From Icerya purchasi (Eukaryota > Arthropoda > Insecta > Hemiptera > Monophlebidae): 64,000 bases of DNA. The translations under genes and the position numbers were made by a program. Location: positions 303,216,464 through 303,280,463 of the forward strand of contig CM077116.1 of NCBI GenBank assembly GCA_039619475.1. Reading direction: 5' to 3'. Of this stretch, positions 11,770 to 22,899 are shown piece after piece; within the stretch, counting starts at the first letter, position 1, and every line of letters begins with the position of its first letter. The notes under the pieces were generated by a model. That model had not been told where the DNA came from. It was given only the letters and a program-made list of their open reading frames with translations, and ran no database searches.

Positions 11770-13740
11770 AAGAAAATTATACTTATGCGAATAGATTCCA
11801 AATAATTGCGTCGATATTACAAAGTGTCATCCGTGTGTATAGCTTATTATACACCTTACAATATATAAACTATTTATAGTATTTTTTTTTTATTTTAACG
11901 ATTGATTTATTTAAATTTTTAAATAAGCAGATTCGAAAAATCGCAAAAAATATAATTTCCAAGATGGCTCGCCAAATCGATAGCATTTAATAATCGGAAT
12001 CTTTTGACGAAAATTTCCTTGCGATGGGAGGGAGCATATCTTTTGAACTGCAACGTAATAAATCTCGGTTTATTTTGAAATATTGTTAATTTACCGGTAT
12101 CTACAATTAAAATATAACCGCGTGTCAATAAGAATTACAAAAAAAAAAAAAAAGAAAAGAAAAAAGGTGTTACTATCGTTATAATTCGCAGCCGAACACC
12201 TGCAAACTTTATAGTACAAAAAAAAAAAAATCCCTGATGCCATATTTGTAATTGCTTCTTTTTTTTTTTTAATGGATTAAACTTTTATAAAAGAGTGGTC
12301 AAGGATTCGATTCGGCAAGGATAGAAATTAATCGATAGACTAAAAAAATAATCGAATAAACTCGATGAGGCCAGATGGAATTTAGTGCCAAACCGAAAAG
12401 CAAATTTTCAACGAGGGATCGTCTGATTATCAGTATATTTTTCTTCTCGACCTTTACCATAAACCAGCAGAATTTTGATTATCACAATCATAATCTATTT
12501 TCGCAGCGTGTAATCGTTAACGAAAAAAAACGATTAACAAATACGTCGAATGTCGTGACCGAGAGTATGACCGATAAACGTATATGAAGTAGACTGAATA
12601 TCACGGGCAACAGTCCCGACGACATTGGCGAAAGAGAAATATCCGTTACCTGCGCGCATATGCTGTTAGGATGATGGAGCATGAAGCGGGCAGCAAAAGC
12701 GCGCCGATTGAAAAAACAAACACGCAGAGAATTTCCTAAAGAGGCTTTTCAGCTACCGCAATTACTAGAGGTAATGTACATAGCAACCGGAATGTCTGGA
12801 ACAAGAGATAGGCGAGATGGTTAGATAAAAGATACCGCTCCGTCGCGGATAAATCAGCCTCAAAGATACCTACCGATATAATGACGCCGTCGGCCTAATT
12901 TGGCAGCCGGTGATAGTTATAGAAGGAACTTTCTTCCAGCACAAATGAGCAACGTTGTGCTTTAAGCTGGAACTACCAAACTCGAACGGCGATAATATCG
13001 AACTGACTTTAAGTTGTTGGTGGTTTGTTTTTTGTTTTTTTTTGGTATTTATTTTTTTCTTCTCTTTTCAGATGCAGTATTTTCTCTCAGTTTTATTTTT
13101 ACTTTTTAGGCTTGTGTTTTAGTAGTTTGGTTAACGAACTCTGGTAGGAAAAACTTTAAACTATCCGACGATTAGAAATTATCTACAAAATTCGCTAGGG
13201 AAAAACACGAATAAACATCGAAGCAACCCCGAGTACAAATAAAGGGAAGTGGCTGAGTTGAAGAATAAACCAACGAATAAATCAGCTAGCAGCCGAATAG
13301 TAAATTCCGAAGTTAAATCAATAGTTTGGAATTATTTTTTTTGTTTTTTTGTTGTTTTTTTTTTTTTTTTATAGTTCAAACCAGATTTTGTATCTCGAAC
13401 GTGGTACGTGCGAAGAGAAATAGATAAATTGTTGGAATCTTGATGAATGAAATTGGCGGAGGAATGTAACAACTTTTGAAATCGACCCAACTGTTAATCG
13501 ACGGGAATGAAAAAACTAGTTTAATTTTTTTGACGTTTTATGAAAGAGTTTCACGAAAGAGTATTCAAAAATGGTGTTCGCGAATTTTTTAGAACGGGGT
13601 ACATGGGCCAAAAAGTGATAGTCAGCAATTGTTGCATGCCTAGTCGTAATGTAGTCAAGGTTCATCAAATTGTTGATTTATTGGATAAATCTTCTCTCGG
13701 AGTGTATTCTCTTTTACCTTCTTGCTTCAAATGATTAACT
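11770..13740. other. AT-rich sequence, no gene recognised
   Basis: Short open frames at 11919-12128 (-), 12375-12587 (+), 12488-12682 (-) and 13540-13734 (+) show no recognisable domain. T-tracts occur at about 13030 and 13340-13370. Confidence 0.4.
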
Positions 13741-13821
13741 CCTTCGAAAAAACAAGTCTGGGGGGGGGGGGTCGGCATAAAGACATTAGCCCAAGAAGAG
13801 GGGGGCGGAAGAGAAGCGGAA

Positions 13822-16800
13822 TCAGATGTTTATGCGATCAGATACGGAAGATAGGAAAGACTCAAGTGCTGGAATGACCGAGGGTGATGGCAAGGAGAGG
13901 ACAAAAGATGCACAATACGTAGTTGGAAGACCAATTGACAAGAGAGAAGAGTAAAAGGAAGAACGTTCGGATATAGGTGCACTCAAACAAAATGTGATTA
14001 GCGTCACCTGAGGAGAGGGGACTAGAGAAAAGCGAAATCAGGAAGCAGGAAGCAAACTGTGCCCAAAGCGTAGGTGACAGATTGCAGAGAGAGTTGAACG
14101 CAACATGGAGGGAAAATTGAAAAACCATGGATAAGACGGTAGATTAGGCTAGATAAAGAGATAGAAGGAATCCGGATTTGAGAATGAGGAGGAATACGGA
14201 TTTAACCATAGTTTAGAATGAGCTGAAGTGGAGAGGAGATTAATATTATGAGATGAAAAGACGCTGAGGAATTCACCGGTAGAAGAGGATGAACGAGCTA
14301 GTGTATCGGCCGAGTTGCGTTACCTTCGATTCCAGAGTGGCCAGGAATCCACAGTAGGTCAATTTGGATAGAGTAAGAAAGGAAAATGTTGTGAATAAGA
14401 GATCGTATGGGAAGGATTATGTAATCAACAGAGGAAGAAGGAAAAGAAGAGGAGATGGCTTAAAGGACACTGTGGGAATCCAATATAATAAGGACTTTAT
14501 GCGAAACTAGGGAAGAAGCAACAAAAAGGACGGCACGCAGGATAGCAGTAGACTCGGCATAGAAAACTGAACAAAAAGGAAGGAAGTTTGAAGGTTTCCA
14601 AATAATTTGAGGAAGGACAAAAGAAGGCCGAGTCAACTCCATTGGGTCCTTTGGAACCGTCAGTGAAGATAGCAAAATGATTAGGGAAAAGAGAGCCAAC
14701 GGTATTTAAAAATTCTGATTGGACAACATGACGAAGGAGAGGTTTGGTAGGGAAAGTTAAATAGGATATAGGTGCGTGGAAAAATTGGAAGAAAAGTATG
14801 GCAACTTGTCGTATGAATAAATATAAGGAGAAAACTGAGAGAGTCGAGTGGAAATGAGAGATAGTATTGGCGTCTTGTTGGTGGCAAATCGCCAGTTGCG
14901 GTGGATATAAGAATAGGAATTAACAAGGGAAGAAGAAGAAATAGGAAGACGTTTGATTAAAAAGCGGTAACCAAGATAGGACCTTCGAACGAAAAGAGGA
15001 GGGATAAGTGATTCGACATGTAAAACGGGGATAGAAGTAGACTTCTTAGCTCCCAAACAGAGACGAAGACAAACATTTTGAACACGGTCGAGTTTGGAGA
15101 GCAAGGATCTGGAGGAATTTCCATATATAAAACAACAATAATCAAGGATAGAACGAATAAAGGATTTGTAGAATATTAGTAGAGTGCATGGATCTCCACC
15201 CCAATTAGTATGGGAAAGAGACTTTATCAGGTGAGCCTTTTGAGGGAAGACAGGTAGAGGTGGTTGATGTGATTATGGAACGAATGGCGACTGTCTAGAC
15301 CAAAATGCCTAAATAGCGGAAAGAGGAAGAAAGAGGGATCGCAACGTTATTGATGACGAGGCGAATTAGGGAGGGATCAAAAGGACGGAGAGTAAACACA
15401 ACAACAGAGAATTTAACAGATGAAATTGAAAGATGTATATTTGATAGAGAATTTTCGAATGATGTAAAGAATTTTGGAGCTAGAAGCTAGCGACCAAAAT
15501 ATTACGATGAGAGGAGTAGATGAGGATATCATCGGCGTAAAAAAGGGAAGATGAACTTAGAGAAATGAAAGCAATATTGATAAAATAGATGTTGAACAGA
15601 GTTGGACTAAGACAGGAGCCTTGCGGCAATCCGCGGAATACTGACCTAATGTATGTTTTAAAAGGAATAGAAAGAATAACAGTTCTACATTTAAAGAGAT
15701 TACTAATGAGGGAAGAGAAGTGAGCGGGTAAAAGGAAAGCATTATATCGAACAAAGTAGGGAGGTGGACATTGTCGAAGGCCGCAGTGATGTCAACAAAA
15801 GAAGCAACAAGAAATTCTTTACGGATGAATGCCGAGTAGACGTCTACCAAGAACGAGCTGATATAATCCAGGGGGCCGCGACCAGGGCGAAAACCGTACA
15901 TGTTGTTAGGCAGTAAATCGTTATGTTCGAGCCACCAGACAAGACGTCTGTTAATTAAGCTTTCGAAAAGCTTTCTAACGCAAGAAGCAAGAGAAATTGG
16001 ACGAAGAGCTGAAGAATTAAGCTTTGGGATCGGGATAATGATAAAGGTATTCCAAGATGAAGGAGTGGAGTAGGAACGAAGAAAGAAGTTAAATACAGTT
16101 CAAAAGAAACCGAAGAGAGTACTCAGAGAGATTTTTGAGAATGGGGAAGGAAATTCCATCTTTTCCAGGAGAGGAATTCTCTGAATTACGTAAGGATGCT
16201 TCTAATTCTGTAAAAGTAAATGGAGAAACCAAAAAATATGAGGAGGTGAAAGTGGACGGCATGAAACAGGATTCTTGAAAGTTTGGAACGTAACTGGGAG
16301 CTATAGAATTCAAAAAAGGGATTAAAAGATTCTGATTAGACGGACGTGGAAAGAGAGAGGACTTGAAGGACTTGGCCATACTCCAGATACGAGAAAGAGG
16401 AGTGGGGCGTGAAAAGGAAGAACAGAAGCTTTTCCATGAGTTTCTTTTCGCCATTTTCAAGGTAAATCTAGCCTTCGCGTTGGCTCTTTTATGGGCGATA
16501 AAGTTGTTGAGAGTGGAGGAGGAACAGAAAGTTCTAAATGAAGATAAACTAAGGTCGAAAGCAACTTTACAATCTTGGTTCCACCACAAGGGGGAAGACA
16601 TTTTGGATTTTTTATGGGCAGAAGCTCGAACGGGAGGAGAAGAACAAGTTAAAGCAGCAGAGACGGAGTCAATGAAGAAATCATATTGAGAGGAAGGATT
16701 CAAATTTGTTGAGATTGAAGAAAGTGAGCAATCAACAAAGGAACGAAAGTTGGACCAATCCACTTCAGAAAGGATCCACTTTGGAGTCTGAAGACGGTTG

Positions 16801-17498
16801 GGAGGAGATGGAAGAGGGATTTCATTGAAAGAAATAATTATAGCAGTGTGATCGCTATCAAAGGTACCGTCCAAAGTACTCCATGAACAGCTAAGACCGA
16901 TACCAGGAGTGGTAAAGGAAAGATCAATAGAGCTAAGAGAGGAGTGACTTCGGATACAAGTAGGGGAACCATCATTTAGGAGGAACTGGTCATTTTGGAG
17001 GATAAAATTCTCTAAAATTGTGCCATTGCTGTTGTAAGAACTACAACCCCAGAAGGGTGAATGGGCATTCCAATCATCGCCAATGAGGAATGGGGGAGAA
17101 AGTGCGTTGGTAAGTGTTTGAAAAGGGAAGTTGCGTAGATCGTAATTAGGACGAATATAAGCGGATATAACATTTAGAGGACTAGAAGAATGGTTAGGAA
17201 TAGAGATATGAACTAAATTGGGATAAGGAGGATTAGGAGGAAACAAAGTTTGAATGTCATGAGCTGTGAATCGTATGTCATTTCTTACCAAAATAGCCGC
17301 TCCACTGTAGCCGTCACTGCGGTTAGAGCAAATGATGGAGAAACCTCGGAAGTTTGTGCCTGAAGAGCTTTTTATCCAAGTTTCCGAAAGTAGTGCTATG
17401 TTAATATTGTGATAATCTAGTAGATGCTCTAGAGCATTTTTGTTAGCCTTGATACTCCGACAGTTCCATTGTAATATTATAAGTCGACAGGACATGGT
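13822..17498 (-). pseudogene. LOA-like ORF2: endonuclease-RT-RNase H-CCHC
   Basis: Start at the Met of MSCRLIILQWNCRSI (17498). Endonuclease motifs: LLSETW, GYSGAAILVRND, GDDWNAHSPFWG (about 17075), SIDLSF (about 16925) and SDHTAI (about 16850). RT: GFRPGRGPLDYISSF, FVDITAAFDNV (about 15785), VFRGLPQGSCLSPTLFN (about 15625) and YADD (15528-15539), so the three catalytic Asp positions are kept. RNase H: FTDGSKDP (about 14660), AESTAIL, ILDSHSVL, WIPGHSGIEGN (about 14340) and ADTLARSSS. C-terminal cysteine-histidine region near 14000, stop at 13822. The span, about 1225 codons, is close to the usual length for the group. It is broken by several one-base frameshifts and a stop near 16089 rather than by large deletions. 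The protein would nick target DNA, prime cDNA synthesis there and degrade the RNA strand. Confidence 0.85.
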
Positions 17499-18010
17499 AC
17501 GTTTTAGAATAGAAGGAATACGAAGGAAGGAAATAGAAGGGATAGGGAGGGATGAAATAAAAAATGCAACGAATGGTCGAGTAAGGCCAAAGGATATTAT
17601 AAACTGAGAAAGTAGATACAGAAACAAACACAGCGTTATTGCCAAAATCCCACATATTGAGAGATATGGTGATAAACCAAAAGGAGTAAGAAGAAGAAGA
17701 CTGAAGAATGAAAATGAAATGAATTAGAAGCTCCCTCTGCTCAAATAAATCATTGCATGTGGGCCGTCGCATGCTATCAACTAACCTAGTCAAAGGCAGC
17801 AAGCAACGTCGACGAAGCGCCATAAAAAAAAAAAGAAAAAGAAAGAGAACTTATGACGATTATGTTATGCCTGTGGAGAATTATAGTGTAGATAGTAGTA
17901 TGAAAATAGGATAAAAAGTTGTGTATCTTAAAAAAAAATAATTAGAGAAGGAAAGAAGGAAAAATAATAAACAAATAGGAAACTTAAATTCGGAGAACGT
18001 GTCTGGTTAG

Positions 18011-19488
18011 CTATGTCGAAGATTGTAAAACTTGACATATGGCTAAGACTTTATCTTCTAAATTAGGGATGTTGAAATTGCTGAGAGCAGATAGAAATGC
18101 AGAAGTTAGGACATTTGGAGTAGAAAGAGCAGAAGAGTTATCTAGGGAAACGTTGATACCGTTTGCAGATGATTCAATATTGATGATTTTAGAGGTAGAA
18201 GGAATTGTTGGAGGAAATGGGGGAAGCTTAGGAGCATCAGAACAATAGCCTTTTGTGGTAGCACTCTTGGATAGATTAGAATAATATTTATTGAGGGGAT
18301 TTTGAGTTTTCGAATTGGAGTAATGTTTTTGGACTGGAATAGTAATGTGAGAGGAAGAAGAACTGCTTGAGTAGTTTTGTCGTTTCCTCTTTGTGGTGGG
18401 TGGATGATGAATTCGGAAGGAAAGGGAAGTTGGCAGGGTTAAACACGTCGGCAAAAGTAAATGCAGAAGAGACCAGTTTACCTTGGCTGATTTATTTTGC
18501 TTCGGAAAAGGAAACGTTTTGCAAACTCATAATTTTATGGATTTTGACTTGGTCTTTATAGAGTTCGCAATTAGGATCTAACGCAGAGACAATGGAAGCA
18601 GGCTGTACCATTTTGCTGGGTAATAGTGCACTCGGAAGAGGCATGACTACCAGCGTATAGAGAGCAAACAGTTTTACTACGGCAGGAAGAACTGAAGTGA
18701 CCAAAACGGAGGCAGTTACGGCATAGTTTGGGTTTCCGGATCACTGGTTCAACCTTTACACGATAAGAATCGTAAAAATAAATAAAAGGAGGAAGAACAG
18801 TGCCCAGGAATTTAATTTCGACAACGGGAATAGGAATGAAGGAGTCGTTTTTACGTTTTTTCATTCTTTGAATACTGGAAATCGGTATTTCGGATGAACA
18901 ATTTAATGGGAGTTCGTCAATAGATAAATAAGAAGGAATGTCTCGGATTATACCGAGACGGAAAAGTAGAGATTGAGGGATAAATGCTCGAATCTTAAGC
19001 TCTTTATGTATTTTATTGGTAAGTAAAAATTGATTAGCTTCTCTAATAGATGTAAAATTTAATTTGATTAAATTCTGATCGCGTAATCGAAGAAAGTCCA
19101 TTAACTTTCTTGTAAAACAATCTAGCTAACGACATGGGAATGAGCGATGTTTTTATCATCTAGGCTTTCGACTAGTACAACAATCTGGCCTTCATAATTA
19201 TCAGGAAAGGTGGAAATAATATTACGATTCGTTTTCATTGTCGGTGTTATTTAAATTGTACGAGTTAATTTGTGCGGATATAAAATCCATATTAGTTGTA
19301 TTATCATTAATTTCTACCGAAATGTTATTATTAGAAATAGAAAATGGAGTATTAGCTGAAGAAGGAGAAGTTGCGATCGGAAGAGACTTATTTCTATTCG
19401 CCGGTTTTATGCCATTAACTGCGCTTTTAACGACCGAACGGGAAGTAAGCGGAGAAGGCTTGCCTCCCCCGTCAGACGAGTCGGGCAT
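18011..19488 (-). pseudogene. LOA-like ORF1 (Gag-like, zinc knuckles)
   Basis: Start at 19488 (MPDSSDGGGKPSP), chosen because an in-frame TAA lies three codons upstream. A Ser/Asn-rich N-terminus of about 90 residues is followed by YEGQIVVLVESLDDKNI and, after a frameshift near 19125, FYKKVNGLSSI and LRDQNLIKLNFTSIREANQF. A knuckle CRNCLRFGHFSSSC (CX2CX4HX4C) lies near 18720. A second reads CSLYAGSHASSEC, with Tyr in place of the second Cys, and a third begins CFHC. A further frameshift near 18500 leads into a Ser- and Pro-rich tail ending at 18011. About 490 codons in all. ORF1 proteins of this group bind element RNA; the Cys-to-Tyr change would weaken one knuckle. Confidence 0.8.
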
Positions 19489-19504
19489 ACAGCTAAATTA
19501 TTAA

Positions 19505-19925
19505 ATCGAAATAACGGTTAAACGAAACAGTAACGACGATTATTAGAATTGATAATAGCGATAAAAGAAGCGATAAGAATTACGAGTACGTAAGGTAAAT
19601 GTGAAACAATAAAAGAAACGATTTCACAGGTAGTACCGCAACAATTGAACGCAACACAAATAAACTTTATCGATGTAACAATAACAAGTAGGAGGCTCAA
19701 TTTTTCTAAAACCGAATCGTCTGCTTATGTATCTTTTCAGACGAGTTTATCCTCGTTTATAGCTTCTATCTACGATTAGGATGCACCACAAGCAGCTCTC
19801 ATTTGGGAATATAATTTATACTAAATATGTAGGTAAAGCTTTCGGTCTCCTAGGTGTATATTAATCGAAGTTAGGTTCTGTAGAAATACCAGAGGCAAAA
19901 TGTTTTTATTTCATTTTTTTTTCCC
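19505..19925. other. Probable LOA-like 5' UTR and junction with next LINE
   Basis: No open frame with a motif. The part next to ORF1 is presumably the 5' UTR of the LOA-like element. A long T-tract (about 19929-19956) belongs to the A-tail of the I-like element that follows on the same strand. Confidence 0.5.
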
Positions 19926-20020
19926 AATCTTTTTTTTTTTTTTTTTTTTTTTTTTTGTAAACTACTCGTTGGCCATGTATAACTGCCAGGGTCATTACGG
20001 CACAACGAGTATCGGATTTA

Positions 20021-21214
20021 TTATAATTTGTTTATTAGATTATTTCTGTTAAGGAAGATTAGCATTGTCTGAACCTGTTCTGGACGGTTATCTAAAAGAA
20101 GGTGAAGTGGTTCGTCCTTGATTCTTGTTAAGTTTTTACATTGTTTCAGGATGTGCTCCACCGAAGGTAGCACTGCTGCATTACAGAATGGGCAAGAAAT
20201 CGGTGGAGGGGCTCCCTTGAGGACATGGTTGTGAGATATCGATGTGTGTCCCAGTCTCAACCTATTAAGGGCAGAGAATTATTTTTTGGACATTTAGATC
20301 GGTGGCCACCAAGGATCAACATTTGGTTTAATATTCCTTAGGAAAGTTACATGTTGGGACCAGGATGAGATCCAATGTTCTTTCATATTTCTGTGGAAGA
20401 AGGGAGCGATTTCTGGTGATGGGACATTGGGTGGCATAGGGGCAGACAACATTGATTTGGCGGCCCGGTCTACACATTCGTTTCTGGGTATTCCAACATG
20501 TGCCGGCACCCACAAGAAGCCTACTTGTATCCCCTCTTGGGTAAGGCGATGTGCTATAGATCTTATTTTATAGACTAGTGGACTGGTTATAGTAAGTGAC
20601 TGAATAGTTTGAAGGGAGGCCAGTGAATCTGTGAGAATTATGTATTGTTTGTTCTCAGATTTACACCACGCGCATGCTTCCAATCCAAAAAGAATTCCAT
20701 ATAGCTCGGCTTCTGATGCGGAGCTGTCATCATGTAGCCTCACTGCTTCGGCTTCACCTGAGATTAGGTAGGCACATGCTGTGGGAGTAGACAGTGTGCC
20801 AGCGACATTTGCTTTAACTTCATCTGTATAAACGTGTGTATCATGTGTGTAAGTTTGTATTTTTTCGATACTTTTCTGGCGAGCTGTATATTGGTCCTCG
20901 TTAGATGTACGGTGGATGAAGAGTGATAAGTCTACCATCAATGGGGGGTATTCCCATGGTGGTTCTTTTGGGAACAGGAGGAGATCCGGATTGTATTTGA
21001 TGTTTTTCTCAGTCAAATAATTTAGAATATTAGGTATTGGATCATTTTGAAAGGCTGGAGGAGGAATGACAGTGCTCCTCGAAGAGAACTGGTATTGTTG
21101 GTACCAGTATAGATGATCACAGGAGGTGTAGAAGTCAAATATATATATATGATAATGGCGGAATTCCTGATAGCACACAGACACCCTGCGTGGGAGATGT
21201 TCGATGCGCCCCAA
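20021..21214 (-). pseudogene. I-like ORF2: RNase H and C-terminal CCHC part
   Basis: The frame 21214-20294 contains HVYTDEVKANVAGTLS (near 20830, where TDGSK is expected, so a small indel has changed Gly-Ser), SASEAELYGILFGLEAC (about 20715), ILTDSLASLQTIQ (about 20630) and WVPAHVGIPRNECVDRA (about 20490). The Asp, Glu, Asp and His-Asp positions of RNase H are therefore all visible. After a frameshift near 20290 comes MRLGHTSISHNHV, CPFCNAAVLPSVEHILKQC (CX2CX9HX4C) and the stop at 20021. The open stretch of 306 codons is among the best preserved coding sequence in the window. Confidence 0.85.
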
Positions 21215-22010
21215 GGATGGTCCTTAAGGCAGCGTGATGGATTGATTCAAGTGATTTTATGAGCTGCTTACTAGCCGAATAGAACACCTGGCAGCCGTAG
21301 ATTAATCTGCTTAGGATAAGTGATCTGTATACAGATAGAAGTAGTTTTGGATTATTGTTATATTTATGATGTGATAAACATTTTAGGATAGCTATGGTTT
21401 TATTACATTTGCGTTTGAGTTCTTTAATATGAGGAGACCATGTCAGATGGGAGTCAAATGTTAGGCCCAAGAATTTAGCTGAGGATGTGACTGAAAGAGG
21501 AAATCCATTTAGGGTAAGGGAAAAATCATGGTTTGGGTTTACTCGACGACTTTTCTGGAATTTTACACAAGAAGTTTTATTTAAGGAGAAAGTAAGGCCG
21601 TTACTTTCGGTCCACGAATATAACCTATTGATTGTGGATTGTAGTATGGATTTGGCGTTGGAAGGAAAGTTTGATGCTAAGGATATATTGAGGTCGTCTA
21701 TAAACAATCGGGATGTTACCGGCGGCTGTATACAGTCCGCCACATCATTTATGTATAGGATAAAGAGTGTTACACTTAGAGGAGAGTCTTGAGGAATACC
21801 ATTCTCTATTAGGACAGGAGAGGATACAGTTGAGCCAATTTTTACTTGAATGTGTCTGTTTGACAAATAATTCATTATATAGTTGCCCATATTGCCTTTT
21901 ACATATATTGGCCTTCTTCAGCTTTGTAAGCACTTTATATCGCCATATCCTGTCGAATGCTTTCTCTATGTCAAAAAAGACAGTATAGAGAGCTTGTGAC
22001 CTCTTTTGTA
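21135..22010 (-). pseudogene. I-like ORF2: reverse transcriptase part
   Basis: The first block is TVFFDIEKAFDRIWRYKVL (about 21975), carrying the first catalytic Asp. A one-base frameshift near 21890 is followed by MGNYIMNYLSNRHIQVKIG, ENGIPQDSPLSVTLF (Gly to Asp in the usual GIPQGSPLS), RLFIDDLNI (where YADD or FADD is usual; both Asp are kept) and LGLTFDSHLTWSPHI. The thumb region YRSLILSRLIYGCQVFY and SLESIHHAALRTILGA follows, with a frameshift in an (AT)n run at about 21140. The finger region upstream of the first block is absent because of 5' truncation. Confidence 0.85.
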
Positions 22011-22429
22011 AGGAGGTCCCTTTAATCGAGTTTTTTTCTACACAAATACTCTTGCGCTGTCTTTTGCTAAACTACAATGGCTACTACGGCATCTGGCGGG
22101 GGAGTCTGATTTTCGGTGACCCTTAAATGTACGCCACTACCCCTGAGAAAACCTACTTTAACCACCTACTGTAAATTTGAGGGTAATGTTTCTTCGGTTA
22201 CATAGCGAAAGCTGGCCATGTTTTCAATTTTCCACGTTGGACAAGCGGGGAAAAGAAGGGAACACAGACAAAAAAACAACTTAGTATTGATGGTAATCTA
22301 TACCACGGTGCGGTTACTGTCCTGATCTATAACAGGAGAGTTCCGCACGTTCGTCTTTCCACTCCTCAGCGATTTCCCACAAAAGCCGGGGACGGTGGGG
22401 TTTTAAGTAGTGATATTTGGCTATACATA

Positions 22430-22610
22430 TGGTTGATCGAGTTGCCTGGTTAATCTATTGGTTCCCCCCCGGGGATTTGCATGAAGGCCCTAGCGTGTCC
22501 CGGGACCCAAAAATAAACGTCACCAGATAATTCCTCTTCTAAATGTCAAGCAGACACTACACTACTTGGAGATCGGATAGTGACCATTAGCGGAGAATAC
22601 TTAAAAGATA
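22430..22610 (-). pseudogene. RNase H fragment of another LINE
   Basis: The minus strand reads HLEEELSGDVYFWVPGHAR and, shortly after, ATRST, matching the part of a LINE RNase H that carries the WVPGH histidine and the following GNE-AD-LA segment. The GNE region itself is spoilt by a C/G run and an in-frame stop. It is a different copy from the I-like element directly downstream, which has its own WVPAHVG segment. The region to 22025 may hold its 3' portion, but I recognise no CCHC region there. Confidence 0.55.
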
Positions 22611-22669
22611 CTGGATGATGTATTAGGTGGCATACATTTCTGCACCCACTGTAGTGCAGGAATTATTAA

Positions 22670-22893
22670 CCCTTAAATGCCCCCAAGTATAGAAAGCAAG
22701 GTGAAAATTATTTTGCATATTTTATTTAGAAAGCTTTTAAGCATGCCAAGAAATCCCAAACTTGAATATATTTAAAACAAAATATAATATTGTATGTTAC
22801 TATAATTTTTTCCTTATCAATTTAACACGGGGAAGTATTTAAAAATGATTTAAAAGTTGATGTGCATTATAATGCACATGGGACGTTTGAGGG
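22670..22893. mobile_element. piggyBac-type MITE, 224 bp
   Basis: The sequence begins CCCTTAAATGCCCCC and ends in the reverse complement of CCCTCAAACGTCCC; 11 of the 14 terminal positions match. TTAA flanks both sides (22666-22669 and 22894-22897). TTAA duplications with CCY-type ends are the hallmark of the piggyBac superfamily. A perfect 20-bp palindrome, ATGTGCATTATAATGCACAT, sits at 22860-22879 next to the right terminus, where piggyBac elements often carry an inner repeat. There is no coding capacity. Confidence 0.75.
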
Positions 22894-22899
22894 TTAAGC

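Larger units (their letters stand above)
13745..19500 (-). mobile_element. Near-full-length LOA-like non-LTR retrotransposon
   Basis: This minus-strand element has ORF1 (19488 to 18011) with zinc knuckles, then ORF2 (about 17498 to 13822) with an APE-type endonuclease, RT, RNase H and a C-terminal cysteine-histidine region. That domain order, with RNase H kept, fits the LOA clade within the wider I/R1/Jockey assemblage; R1 or an I-related clade are alternatives, and I put LOA at about 60 percent. ORF1 and ORF2 are separated by about 510 nt, longer than usual. The 3' UTR ends near 13760 in a C-homopolymer where other copies have GACGNGCCCAA. Frameshifts near 19125, 18500, 16090, 15670, 14680, 14320 and 14000 make this copy inactive as it stands, but it is far better preserved than any other in the window. 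The 5' UTR probably extends some way beyond 19500. Confidence 0.85.
19930..22020 (-). mobile_element. 5'-truncated I-like LINE
   Basis: A minus-strand LINE begins within the RT domain at about 22015 and runs through RNase H and a cysteine-histidine region to an A-tail at 19929-19956. The endonuclease and ORF1 are missing, as expected for incomplete target-primed reverse transcription. The RT signature (GIPQ-x-SPLSVTLF, FIDDLNI), the RNase H and the CPFC...H...C ending point to the I clade or a close relative such as Nimb. A second 3' end of apparently the same family lies at 31.98 kb: both end with CxxC-HIL-C, a similar final IIxFL-type segment, and a UTR with a CGTAATGACC-like stretch. Confidence 0.8.

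Noticed and set aside
16363..16689. 108-codon + frame and others antisense to the LOA-like ORFs (18039-18248, 19238-19504, 21487-21792)
   Set aside because: They lie opposite clearly recognisable LINE coding sequence and show no motif of their own.
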